DNA of 49,121 bases from Beroe ovata (Eukaryota > Ctenophora > Nuda > Beroida > Beroidae): NCBI GenBank assembly GCA_946803715.1, contig CAMPET010000003.1, positions 101,997-151,117 on the forward strand, given 5' to 3'. Below the pieces are notes generated by a model. That model worked only from the letters and a program-made list of their open reading frames with translations, was not told where the DNA came from and ran no database searches. Shown one piece after another: positions 23,484 through 33,800 of the stretch. Each line of letters begins with the position of its first letter. The stretch's first letter is position 1. A program made the translations under genes and the position numbers.

Positions 23484-26284
23484 TACAATGCCCTCACATA
23501 TAGTGGACTGTCTTGCAATGTCGAAATAAGTGAGAAGTTTCAGCAATAACAAGACTTAATGATGCCCTACTTGTGCCAAGTATTTATACTATACTACTAT
23601 ATATGTCAGAGTCGTCTCTTGGCCGGTATTGTTGTGCATAATGACCTCTGTAGACAGTTATGTGGTCCAGTATAACACTTGCTACAGTAGCAGACGATAC
23701 TGGTGACGCCATAGCATGGTCATGTTATGATGGCAATATTAAGAAGTGATGAATGTTTGTGATAAGAGTCACTTCTGTTTGTCACTACATAGAGCATACA
23801 TCACTACAGCACTGCAGCAGTACCTATCAACACACACACACAGATCATATATGGTAGAAGTATAGTTAACTACACAGTGATAATATCGCATTGTAACATA
23901 GTGTCACCAGTTCACTGTCACAGTTGTTGAACTGTTTAACGATTCAGTGGAGCGTGAAGTTACATACTTTCAGAGTTATACACAACACTGTCAGAGTAAC
24001 AATGCAGTTGCAGTGTGATAAGACTTACCACCTCACTAGCATGCTGATTACCGAAGATCAAATAGGTAGGTACTGACGTTACCATGGTAATTGGTAACTT
24101 ACCTAAGATACCATGGTAACTTACCAAAGTTACCAATGTGATTTACCCGGGAGTGAAGCAGATGTTGTGGCCATGGACATTGGTCGTGGACTGGTAACTC
24201 GTCTCTCATCCCTCCTTGAGAAATTCTCACTAGCCTCCATCCCGGTACCTGAGAAATCACTATTCTGTCGAAATACTTACATATTGCAAAGTCAAGACAC
24301 GTCACATGGTGAAAAGACTTTATTGAATCATATCCTTTCCGCACTTCATTGCACCATATTAGTCGATATTTTGCCCCTAGATTTTATTGAACAGTTACAA
24401 CGAATAATCTGTCACCCAGAGAGTAAGAAACGAAACTGGAAACATTTTCTGAATTCATGTTTTCATAATCAGCATTCACTGCAAACCGACTGGCAAACCA
24501 CACCCAAACACAACACGCTACTGTTGCCATGACAACACTTAGATGTGCTCCATAGCTTGCAGGTTCATTTATTTACATTTACAGGAATTACTGTATTAAC
24601 ATTCAACAGATTCTGGATACTCTGTGTAGGGCAGATTACACCAAAACTCAATGAATGATATAAGGAATTGGAGGGACATGCTCAAAACAACGTCGCGTGT
24701 GTCGCGTGATAACTATCCGGTGATAACTACCCAGTACCCAGTACCCATGCACCAGTTTCTGGATTTCAGAACTCGCACACCTTGACTACCTCCTCATCAC
24801 AGTGGACCAGCACACCTTACCAACATTCGTTGACTATTATGAACTTTGTTTCAAACTATCTCCTAAAGGAGTCATATCATTTATCAAAGTAAAGCTATGA
24901 TTTCATTCATGGAACACCAAATGATGGATTGGAGGAAAGTTAAGTGAAAACCTGTCAGATTGCCCATATTGAGCGCTAAGACATATTGATGTCTCATACC
25001 AAAAATGGACAAATCCGACCAACAAGGAGTGGCTCTAGCAAATTGTGGCTCTAGCCTCACCAAATTGCGAAATAGACAACAGATATTCGATCATACATTT
25101 TCTAACTCACTCTGACCGACTAACCATGCACAGGGGAGCAGGAGGAGGGTGATGTCAAGGCGGGTGGTGAGGAGGCAAAACTATTCCGGTGGTCCCCTGG
25201 GACTGTGTTCTCATTCTGAGTGGTCTGACCACTTGTCTGCAGTTTTAGAGATTGCAATGGACGTAACTCATCTTCAGGAAGGCCATCTCTGGCAGCACCT
25301 ATAGATAGGACTTTATTTTCTGATTGTTTCATAACATTCGACAATCGACATAAATCCATTAAAGAAAGAAGCTACTATCATACCAAGGTTAGCATATTGA
25401 TGGACTTTGTTATCTTCATTATTCATATTGACATAGCTTCCACTGAGCCTAGCATTTCGTGCTGACAGTGGATCTTTTGCAGAAGCTGCATTAACACTCT
25501 TCCTTAGTGAAATGGATGTCTCCTTGGAGAGCTCTTCTCTTGGGAGGAGTGATGCATAGTGCTGCTCTTCAAGATCACTTGATTTATCTTCTATCTTAAC
25601 CTGTTTAATTTTATGTATGTTCAGCAAATTCAGTTTATTAGGTATCGTGTGTTCACTGATAAGGTTGTTGAAAAGTTAGATTTTATTCAGCAATCACTTA
25701 CTATGAAGTGAGAAAATAAAATTATACATATGATATGTGTTCTGCTCTTACCCATCCATCTGGTTGATTCCATTGGCTCTGTTGAGTTGAGGTATTGAAA
25801 TAAAAAGGTTTCCCTGTATTGTCAACATATTCTTTCCATATGTTTGCTTTTGCACTGGATGTATCATTAATTTCTTTTCCCATTGGAATCTGAGTATTAT
25901 TTTTCAACTTTGAAGTGCTGGCACGTCTGGTAGTAGCAGAACTGAGTTTAGCCAACTCTTCCTCTGTAGGTGGTGGTGGTAGTTCCTGTAATTATTACAG
26001 TTTATGGCAAAATACTAAAGCAATCACCTTCATTTATTTGTCATACCCATTTCAAGAACACTCACATCTGTAAGTCCATTGGGATCTGGCTCTGGAACTC
26101 TCTTAACATAAGTAGCTGGAACATAAATATGCTCTGGTATATCTTGTTCTTCGGATCTAGGCAAGATAACATGCCACCAATTAGGATCACCATCATCAAC
26201 TAGTTCAAATATGTCACCTTTTGTGAACTTAATCTTGTGATCTTCCAATCCATTGTAGTCAAAAATAGCTTTAACAATTACCAT
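15068..26284 (-). CDS. SH3-WW adaptor protein with disordered Ser/His/Gln-rich tail, eight-exon model
   Basis: Exons, in transcript order: 26284-26066, 25985-25752, 25600-25384, 25319-25125, 22886-22710, 21382-21270, 16097-15459 and 15211-15068. All junctions have GT and AG ends and every phase agrees, giving about 645 residues to the TGA at 15070-15068. Residues 1-70 are an SH3 domain (AIFDY, NWWHV, IYVPATYV) and about 120-151 a WW domain (W123, YFN, W145, P). The SH3-then-WW order and the YVPATYV wording resemble the N-terminus of ARHGAP9/12/15/27. No PH or RhoGAP exon was found. The remainder is polar and looks disordered. By family it would bind proline-rich partners as a cytoplasmic scaffold. 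The start is uncertain: an acceptor at 26363-26364 could open a coding exon with further residues upstream. The links across the 2.2-, 1.3- and 5.2-kb introns are the weakest, and exons could be missing there. Confidence 0.65.
15459..16097 (-). CDS. Ser/His/Gln/Tyr-rich exon of the adaptor gene
   Basis: A 639-bp exon, phase 0 at both ends, preceded by the acceptor CACCCTTGTTACAG and followed by a GTGAGT donor. It codes for 213 residues. There are loose repeats of the form H-Q/P-x-Y-Q-T-S (HQPLYQTSNHPSYQTS), many S-R and R-S pairs, and an acidic end (DDDSDDEWDDLSED). It has no fold that I recognise. The composition suits an unstructured, phosphorylatable tail. The final 48-codon exon (15211-15068) ends NSGLLVNFRV. 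Assignment to the SH3-WW gene rests on strand and phase. It could instead belong to a separate gene. Confidence 0.6.
17292..17383 (+). CDS. Orphan exon-like segment, unknown gene
   Basis: After the AG at 17290-17291 the frame reads REITEYRLRLAASQESEIGP and then KFDGKPYLSS, up to a weak GTTCAT donor at 17384. Without that donor the frame stays open to a stop near 17481. The residue mix is coding-like. It lies on the plus strand inside an intron of the minus-strand adaptor model. I do not recognise it. Confidence 0.25.
18177..18392. repeat. 11-bp minisatellite, ACTCATATACC
   Basis: About 18 or more tandem copies of ACTCATATACC with a few TCTCATATACC variants. A single N at 18261 lies inside the array, so the true length is uncertain. 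The open frame across it is a by-product of the repeat. Confidence 0.95.
18717..18782. repeat. 14-bp tandem repeat of TATACATTGTATAC
   Basis: Four to five copies of a self-complementary TATACATTGTATAC-type unit. Each unit is nearly palindromic, so single strands could form small hairpins. Confidence 0.85.
19380..19505 (+). CDS. Orphan exon-like segment, unknown gene
   Basis: Following a CT-rich tract and CTCTCAG (AG at 19378-19379), the frame contains QNRLDVSQDVTDKVSLLIRE and then STKLLSHIHHFVLSVETR. It ends at either a GC-type donor (GCAAGT at 19506) or GTGTAT at 19510. Its entry phase matches the exit phase of the 17292-17383 segment, so the two could be exons of one plus-strand gene. The family is not recognised. 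Confidence 0.25.
21607..21808. repeat. Compound (TG)n/(TATG)n microsatellite
   Basis: Long GT-rich tract with TGTC, TGCG and TATG interruptions. A single N lies at 21746 inside a pure GT run. It sits upstream of the 21382-21270 exon, in the preceding intron of the minus-strand adaptor model. Confidence 0.95.
23268..23482. repeat. (CA)n microsatellite interrupted by an assembly gap
   Basis: CA dinucleotides flank 143 unresolved bases at 23302-23444. The gap almost certainly marks an array too long to assemble. Its real size is unknown, so distances across this intron are unreliable. Confidence 0.97.
24113..24532 (+). CDS. Unidentified 139-codon open frame inside an intron on the opposite strand
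   Basis: An open frame from ATG to TGA with plausible protein composition, including GRGLVTRLSSLLEKFSLASI and later ILVDILPLDFIEQLQRIICH. It lies within the 2.2-kb intron of the minus-strand adaptor model. Its first codons fall in CCATGGTAAC palindromes that look non-coding, so the true beginning may be an internal acceptor. It could be the last exon of a plus-strand gene. No family is recognised, and the antisense strand carries a shorter open frame with less coding character. Confidence 0.3.
   Translation: MVTYQSYQCDLPGSEADVVAMDIGRGLVTRLSSLLEKFSLASIPVPEKSLFCRNTYILQSQDTSHGEKTLLNHILSALHCTILVDILPLDFIEQLQRIICHPESKKRNWKHFLNSCFHNQHSLQTDWQTTPKHNTLLLP
25125..26284 (-). CDS. SH3 and WW domain exons of the adaptor gene
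   Basis: These four exons are the best-supported part of the gene. The first (26284-26066) is almost exactly one SH3 domain. The second (25985-25752) carries an ELPPPPTEEE linker, a basic Ser/Thr segment and the WW domain, and ends right after its last tryptophan. The third and fourth code for acidic and serine-rich linkers (ARNARLSGSYV; SPPALTSPSSCSPVH). Introns are short (80, 151 and 64 bp), with GTGAGT or GTAAGA-type donors. The ELPPPP stretch beside its own SH3 and WW domains could allow intramolecular binding, which is an inference. Confidence 0.85.
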
Positions 26285-26514
26285 AGATCTAATGGGGTAT
26301 TTGAAGTTAGATGCTTCTACAGTGATTTTATGCCTTAGTGTTTTGTGGAGGAGCCCCTTGTACTGCAGTATCAAAAAGTGCATTGTAGTACCAAAAACAA
26401 ACAGAATTTTGTTTGTTCGTGGCACAGCAGTCCAATCATCTATTAGTTGATATGCCACTATAATATAAAAATTCATATGATTATCATCATTACTACTAAT
26501 GTAAGATTCACCAT

Positions 26515-26722
26515 TTGGATGAGATCATGACACAAGTACTGAATAGGGAAGAAACTCAGAAAAGTATGGGGATGACCGGGGCTTGAACCCAGGACCTCAG
26601 GAATGGCGCCTGTTGCTCTACAAATTGATCTACCATTCTGCCAGCTAATCTGCTATTTCCTTGCACTATGTACAAGATCACTGTCCTTATCTACTCAGTA
26701 CTTGTGTCATGATCTCATCCAA
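26515..26722. mobile_element. Foldback element with 32-bp inverted repeats around a tRNA-like core
   Basis: The left arm 26515-26546 (starting TTGGATGAGATCATGACAC) and the right arm 26691-26722 are inverted copies with one mismatch. The 208-bp unit contains a minus-strand tRNA-related sequence at 26568-26639. The target-site duplication is unclear. It lies about 230 bp upstream of the adaptor-gene ATG, so it may sit in that gene's promoter or 5' UTR. Confidence 0.85.
26568..26639 (-). pseudogene. tRNA-derived sequence (pseudo-tRNA) within the foldback element
   Basis: Read on the minus strand it has an A-box-like TAGATCAATTTGTAGAGCA and a B box GGTTCAAGCCC. The T stem is CTGGG/CCCGG, the anticodon-type stem CAGG/CCTG encloses a seven-base loop, and the 3' acceptor strand TCATCCC pairs at about five of seven positions. 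The loop centre would read CCA, but the D stem and the acceptor have mismatches. It is best called a tRNA relic, as in tRNA-derived SINEs, not a working tRNA. Confidence 0.75.
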
Positions 26723-27542
26723 TATACCCATCTTCCAGATAACCGAGATCAGCCTGTAAGTTGTGTTGTCCTGGCTGTTGTACAGCAGGATGTATGATGT
26801 GTGTGTGTACTGTGTATGCTTGATTGTGGGTTTACGTGATATAAATCCATGCAGAGAAGTAAATAAATGAAATCATTTCAATGGCTCAATGCTGTAAGAT
26901 ATACCCTTCAACTTGATTCATACCCCCTAGTTTTTGAATTAGGTTTGGATTTGTAGCTCTTGGTGAATGATTTTAATGGAATTCAATTCTATCCAAATTT
27001 TGCTCACTGCAGGATGATGAGCATTGTTTAGGAGATCCTGTTGATGGAGCTTTAGCTTAAATAAGTTTATTCCTGAAACTGTCAGTTGATTAGTGGGTTG
27101 TGTAAGGTTCGATTTATGATCAAAGTGTCTTACCTCATGAGTTTCACTCACTTGTACTCATCATGACATCATCAAATCATCTCAAAGATAAGATATACCC
27201 TAACTTTCAAAATTACATAAATTTTCTGTGGATCAAACAAGTGTTCATGCAAACTATAAAGAAGTCTGTGATTATAAGTGCAAACTTTTTAACACTCTGA
27301 TATTATATGGTCATGATATGATTAATTGGAAAATAAATCACATCACTTGCAGATGGAATACATTTGTCTCCAATTGTTGGTAAGGTGTTTTTAAATTGAA
27401 TCGGCCATTGGATTTTCAGCAAATTCCTGCAGTGAATTATTTCCTGGCAATACTAGGCCCTGCTTTCATTTAAGAGAAATAGCAGCAAGCATCAGCCTAA
27501 GTCTATCATCAACAGTGAATTCCTGTGTTGTGTTGAGAGTTT

Positions 27543-28999
27543 TGATTGTCGATCCATGATAGACCCTGTCGAGAATTTCGTTTGGCACATGCAGCCCAAG
27601 TTTATTCTTAGCAGTTACTTACTCTCAGCGAAGTGGTCTAGCAGCACCAAAACACCAAAAATGTCTTAATTTCATGCTGCTTAATCACATGTTGGCTTAA
27701 TTTTACGTACCACAAATTTCGGACGGTTGTGACTTCTTTTCGAATAGAATTTAGGTAAATTTTAAACAAATTAAAACAATTTGGATTTAAGATAAGATAG
27801 AGGAAGTCTCATGAGCAGAAGGTACTCTGCAGGGATATCAAAGTCTATCAAGGAGAACCCAGATACTCTTGTAGCAGCCATTAGGGTTGACATAAGGCGG
27901 ATCGGTGAGCACATTGAAGCTTATTCATGCATCATCCCTAAAGAAGTCCTATGAGTACGTCAAGTCAGATCCTGGAAAACAGAACTTATTGAATGGCTGG
28001 AGAGCAAGCGGCATTACCAAGGCAATTAGTGATGCAAGGGACACATCCTGGACCTCACGCCTTGACCCATTTGCCAACCTTAATGTTTAAGAGCAGTTAA
28101 TGCAGTTAGTGTTCAAAGTGACCATTTATAAATTTGAAATTTATAGCAAACGGATGAATTCTACATGGTATGACACGAAAAAAATTTTTGCAAAATTGCG
28201 TAATTTTTGTCTTGACATTGACAAAATGAAACCCATGCATGTCCTCAAAATGTCCTAATTTCGTGGTGCTTAATGACATGTTGGCTTAATTTTTGTAGTC
28301 TTAATTCCTACAATAATGTAAATTGAGTCATTTCGGCAAAAAATTAAATTGTGTTTGAATTTTCTAGGGGTAGGGGGAAAACCCTACAAGGGTGCTCAAA
28401 AATTGTTTATCGTTGTTATAAATTAAATAAATATTGAATAAATATTTTGATGAACATCAACACTGGTTACAATATATTCCCTATGATACATTGAACAGTG
28501 AACTGGAGCTCCCAGCCATCATTCAATTTCAAAGAAATTTACATTCAGAAATCAAGCAAACAGTATCGCAGATTGAAGAACCTCTTCCTATATGTCATGT
28601 TTATATGACCTGTTTTTCGCGCGTGAGGCGCGCGTGAAACAGTTGTTGGACAAGATTTGTGATTTGACAAAAACACAAAACTAAATTTCAAATTCTTGAC
28701 AGGATTTGCCTGTCGAGTGTCGATGATGTGAACATATTTGATAAACTCTAATATAATATGACTTTGTGGCTTTGACGCGCGCATTGCATCGTTAGTTTGC
28801 TAATGTTAAACCTAATGCACTCAACCTTTGAGTTGTCAGTTGAGTAGTTGACCCTTTCTGCTTTCAATTGCATTTTCAGTTGTTTAGCGATGCTAGACCG
28901 CTGATGCAAGCCGCGGCCGCGGCTTGCGTTATTCTGAGAATATGTTTGCGCCGCGCGCGCAAAACGAAATTCTCGACAGGGTTTATCATCAGTTGACAA
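27543..28999. mobile_element. Decayed transposon-like unit bounded by inverted repeats
   Basis: A perfect 21-bp inverted match, ACCCTGTCGAGAATTTCGTT plus one T, lies at 27563-27583 and on the opposite strand at 28982-28962. It is embedded in a longer, weaker inverted similarity (TGATTGTC...ATGATA on both outer sides). Inside is a 48-bp direct repeat (27657-27704 and 28247-28294, ending CATGTTGGCTTAATTTT). An open frame at 27905-28090 (ending TSWTSRLDPFANLNV) may be a relic of a transposase or other element protein. The protein family is not established. Confidence 0.45.
28906..28927. repeat. Perfect 22-bp CG-rich palindrome
   Basis: The half-site GCAAGCCGCGG is followed at once by its exact complement, with no spacer and a central NotI-type GCGGCCGC. 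It lies just inside the right end of the transposon-like unit, in otherwise AT-rich DNA. Confidence 0.9.
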
Positions 29000-30872
29000 T
29001 CACATTGCGTGCGTGGCTGCGTGTGCTACTGTGCCATGCCGTTGCCGGATATGATGTTATCTGTCCGCTGTTTCTTGCGCGCGCCGCGCGNGATGGTTAA
29101 ATACCATTATCCTTTTATTTATTTATTTATAATAAGATAATTATCAACAAATATTTATTTATTTATTACAAAGATTTTAGAGTATCATCCAATTAGCTTC
29201 TTGTCAAGATTACCGTTTATTCAAGCAGTTAGGCATTGCACATTGCCAGTAAAAAGAAATTCAGTAAAAAGAAACCCTCCTGTTTAGGATCATTATTACA
29301 ACTCTATATTGCTCCAGTGGTTTGCTAGGATTTTCTCAAACAATATATCTACATATGATGAGATCCATATTGGTCCATACCAAGAAATTTTGCCAAAGCA
29401 GTAACATCAGACAGCATGATTCAGGCCAGGGCCCTGTCTTTTCAAGCACTCACAGGCACAAACAATAAGCAATGTGATATGAGTCTTTACATGTTCACTA
29501 CTAATATATAACCACCCAGGCACTTATGACGAGCTTCAGCTCAGCATATACTGGCTTATGAGTTTCTGCTTCCAACTGGTGGACTCAAATGACCAGGGCC
29601 ATATACTAATATCAGGTCAAGTGTCAAGTGAAGATAAATAGATAAAATACATGACATTATCATTATCACATATATCAGGAAGTATTTGGCATTGAATTGT
29701 CTACAGAGGTCAGGTGCTGTTCCAAGCATTATGATGCAAAACTTTAGAATATGAAAAGTCATATAACAGGACATGTTTAGGGAAGTGAAATCATGATAAG
29801 ATGTGATATTTTGTCTAGGAGCCAGGGGGCCATTTCCAGCAATTTAATATGCTTATGGAGAGACTGATGGCTAGAAAAATTTAAGATACTCGTGTTAGGG
29901 AGGTGCCTCTATAAATTGTTTTTTAAAGAGCTGTAAGCAGCTAACTGTCATCAGTTGATGCTGTTGTCTGATAATGCTTTGAAGGGGATATTGCCTGGTT
30001 AAGAGATTGATCAAGGAACTGACTGTGGCATCAATAATACTACTGTTACTCAATGTGGTTTATCAAGGAGGTCTTTTGAGTGAAATGAACAGCTGCCAAG
30101 AAGAGTATTGTCGAGGAGGATGGTATTCAGGGGATTACTGTCAAGGTAGGTGGTTTTCAATGTTGGGGAAATTTCGCATCTATGATAATGGCTCCACACC
30201 ACCAACCAGCATATTGCTGACTGATCAAAAGTTTGCTGCTGCCACGCTGAATTACACATGCAGCACATGTGATGCACTACCTGCATGATAGCTCAATGTT
30301 TTACATGATAACATGAGTTGAGCCTCATGCTGTAACCATGGCGTTGCTGAATATTGCTTGTCATTTCTCACTCCAAGCTGCACTGCCTCACAAATCTTAT
30401 GTTTTGTTTTAACACCCTCCATTTAGTCACTCCAATCAGCAATATTAATGAATTTTATACAGTTTTATTCGTTGCTTTTTCTCTATCAGAATATCAGCAA
30501 ATCTCAAGCATAGTCAGACCAAAGTTTGTATTATTTCTACTAGAGCTACAAGGTATATGTTTTCCTAGAAATAGGTTGGTCTGGATGTTTGCTGGACTTT
30601 CCATTAGTAGGATAAGTAGTTACTAATAGGCTGTACTAGATGGGTATGGCCAGTTGGCGAATCCAAATACGTACAAACACGGGAAGAAATATTTCATTTT
30701 ATTTGCATTTGTCAAATACAACGCAGTTGTTTGTTGTTCACAGTGCCATAGTGATTCCCAAATTGTCGTGAGTGAAATTATTCCTTGTTATTGCTTATCA
30801 TCACATTGTGCTTTAGGATTGCATGTTCGAAAGGAAAGAGAGCAGCGTCCTCAGATCTACAGTACTTTTATA

Positions 30873-33800
30873 ATGGCGGATGCCAATGGCACGCCGTCTA
30901 CCACAGGCCGTAAGTTTAGCCCAATAACCCATATACTAGCATCAAATTATTCCCTGTTTCCGTACTTCCCATGCAACCATTGGAGGAGATGACGTTACCC
31001 ACTACCTCTATGGGAGTGATCACCGATTACCGCATTGTTTCAGGGCCTGGTCTTCCAACTACAGGACGTCGGTACCAGAGACGAACCATCGGCAACAGAG
31101 CTGCAAATGTGTCTAAAGGGGCAACGACTACCGTAAGTGGGCGGGGTTTTTCACCGGCATCGTCACATATTCATCTGTTCACCTGTTCACCATGTCACCT
31201 CCATGTTATCATGGTTTGTGTAACAAGTCATTGACCGCCGGCACACGTGAAATGATTTGGTGTATGTCTCTTGGACGGCTCGATAAGTTACAACATATAC
31301 AGTGTATCGATCATTCGTTTATGTATTTTACTGTAACCATAGCGACAAGAAGAAGAACTATAGCGACAAGAAGTTTATATTGAAGACATACCTTGTGTAG
31401 TATGTAAACTTGGTATTCATAATTCTGACTTAATGCAACAAATAATGGGCATAATTATCGAGACGACAGAAAGGGTAACCCGAATCAAAATATTACGAGT
31501 CGTTAGAACCAATCGTTGGTCTTGGAAGCTGTCACGTGATTGAATGATTCACCTGGTACAATGGCTCAGAACTGACACCCTCTACAATATTATTATTAAG
31601 AACGTGTAACACTTCGCTAGTAAGCTGGTGTTCGGGAACATAATATCGCGAGTTCCTGCTCTAAAATTTGTTGTAAATTGATCTAGGCATCATCGTGCAT
31701 CATGTCTCGCTAGGTCACATGTTAATGGTCACTTGATGTAACGTATCAAGGCTACTCCCATCAATTTTCAGTTACATGCTTGTTTCTGGTTTCATGACTC
31801 TTTCGGCTTTAACTTGTGCTCATTTCGTTCCATAGAGTTTACACTTTTTGTAATGTAGAAAGTTTTGTTTAGGGCGATTGCAATTCTCATATACGCACAA
31901 TCGCAGACACAGACAAACACACACCGCACAGACACATACACTCACACGCAAGCAAATTCTCTTCATTGATGGATCATAGGCTGTATCCCAGGCGTAAAGT
32001 CAACTCGTTATCTGGTGTTTTGGGCATCATATTCTGCATCGACATGCTATTATGGTGCTGGTAATGAAAAGTACTAAAATAGGGGCATCTGACGTGGTTT
32101 TCAGATTCTGACGTGGTTTTCAAATCTTGCAATTGTGGAAGGCAATTAATAATTAAAATAAATCAAGAGTAGAAAATAGGATAGCAAGAGCAAGGGGTTA
32201 TTCGCCCTTTTACATGGTAGACAAATCTCGACGGCGGTAATTACTTTTTATCAGTAAATTCCTGTGCCACTTCACAGTGATCGTGTTACAAAGTATGATG
32301 GAGGGGGGGGGGTTAATGTTCATATTATGTTGGTTGCCATGGTTGCGGGTAAATATTGGTGCGTGCCGTGTCATTACAGTCATTTCGAGGTTACTTTTGT
32401 CTCGCTCATGTTACGACTTTACTCCTTCACTTGATATATGGCTACGCTGGGAGCTGACCTAGCTAACAAACCCCGAACTATTGTTAATATAGTAAGTACT
32501 TTGTGTTATACTGTGATCCACTACAAATTATACAAGATGTAACCAGATGTAACCAGATGTAACAGAGGAACTGGTCGTCTGTGACGTAATCTAGTGGTTG
32601 AGTCATGTTTTCCCTGCTTTATTCCCAGTTTGCCACTGGCGCATTTGTCGTTGCACCTTTTCAAGATAGTGCTGGCTGTGGTAGACAATGTTAGCTGTTG
32701 AAGGTTTGAGGATTTGAGGTCACGTGCTTGTGTGTAAAAATTGAGATCTGGACTGCTTATCACTCTTCCATCATTCATCAAGCTGGCCGAAACTCACAAC
32801 TTCACTAGCACACGGATTTGCCTGTCATTCCCGCACATTTACTCACATATCTCTGTCAATGCGAGAGGGTCCGCATCTGTATTCTGTAGTGAATGTTATG
32901 ACAAAAGAGGGTACTGCACGCAATGTAGTGATGATTGGTGGTAGGAATAACCGAGTGTCGAGTACCACAGAGACACTCTCAACTAGACTCTCAGTCGTAA
33001 ATAAGAATGTAAGTCATTCTAACCCCGTAATAGCGAAGTAATGAGCAAATGGACATTTTGATGAAATGAATATATTCATCCCATTCATCAACCTTTAGTT
33101 TTCTTATAATATCGGATGTCTGCTTGTGAGACCATACAGCCATTCACCAGGGTCTGAAACCTATTGCATATGAATAATATTGCATACTGTTATCATGCAT
33201 TCATGTATGATGGTTGATGAATTGGTCTCTGCTGCGTGTGATGAACGTGTTTTTCAAAGAAACCAATACCATTCATGATTTTATTCATTCAATTTATTCT
33301 GAAACCACTAATGCTTTGATAAACTAACAAAATCATTTAAAAGTCATATGTGTTCACTGTGAGTTAGCTCCTACGTAAGGAAGAGGTATTAGTATCACAA
33401 ACCCCCATCTTGGCAATGTTCCCAGTTATTCTCCTTCTAACATGATCTCTGTTTCAGCAACGGAAGTCCGTTATCACTGGTGATGTGGTCAAAGACTTGA
33501 TGAAGGCAACGAAAGCAAGTCGAGATATCAAGAGACAACAGGTAAGTCTATAGTGAAAAAATTTGATCAGTGATGAGTCGGAACATAAATGTTCACTGGG
33601 AAAACATGACGGAAACTTGGCAAAATGTCAACTTCGAAAAGCGCTTCGCATCATTTCCCATGGACTCTCTCTTTTCTCCCATCGTGATAGATTAAAAGTA
33701 GAAACACTCAGTAATGAGATTAGATCTTGCTGTCTATCGCTGTAGGAGAGCTGTGCTTTTTTTCAACATTATCGCAATATTCGATACTTTCTCTTCATTT

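Larger units (their letters stand above)
26723..30872. other. Intergenic region between two divergent genes, transposon remains
   Basis: The adaptor gene (minus) and dynein gene (plus) diverge from here. No intact gene was recognised. The region includes a transposon-like unit (27543-28999), CG-rich palindromic patches near 28620, 28774, 28906-28960 and 29080-29092 (one N at 29091), and ATTTA-rich sequence near 29117-29165. A 93-codon open frame at 30007-30288 is not recognisable. The last 150 bases should include the dynein promoter and 5' UTR. Confidence 0.55.

Noticed and set aside
23152-23552. Several open frames across the CA repeat and gap
   Set aside because: They consist of HTHTHT or CVCVCV plus unknown residues and are by-products of the microsatellite and the Ns.
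26568-26639. Functional tRNA gene
   Set aside because: The B box and T arm are good, but the acceptor and D stems have mismatches and the sequence lies in a foldback element, so a relic is more likely.
30007-30288. 93-codon open frame with a hydrophobic start and cysteines, possible secreted protein
   Set aside because: No family resemblance, no clear promoter or splice context, and it lies in repeat-rich DNA. It may be chance or an element relic.
32859-33041. Possible extra dynein exon in intron 2
   Set aside because: A GTAAGT-like donor exists at 33014, but no acceptor gives the phase 0 needed between exons 2 and 3, and the residues do not resemble the dynein tail.
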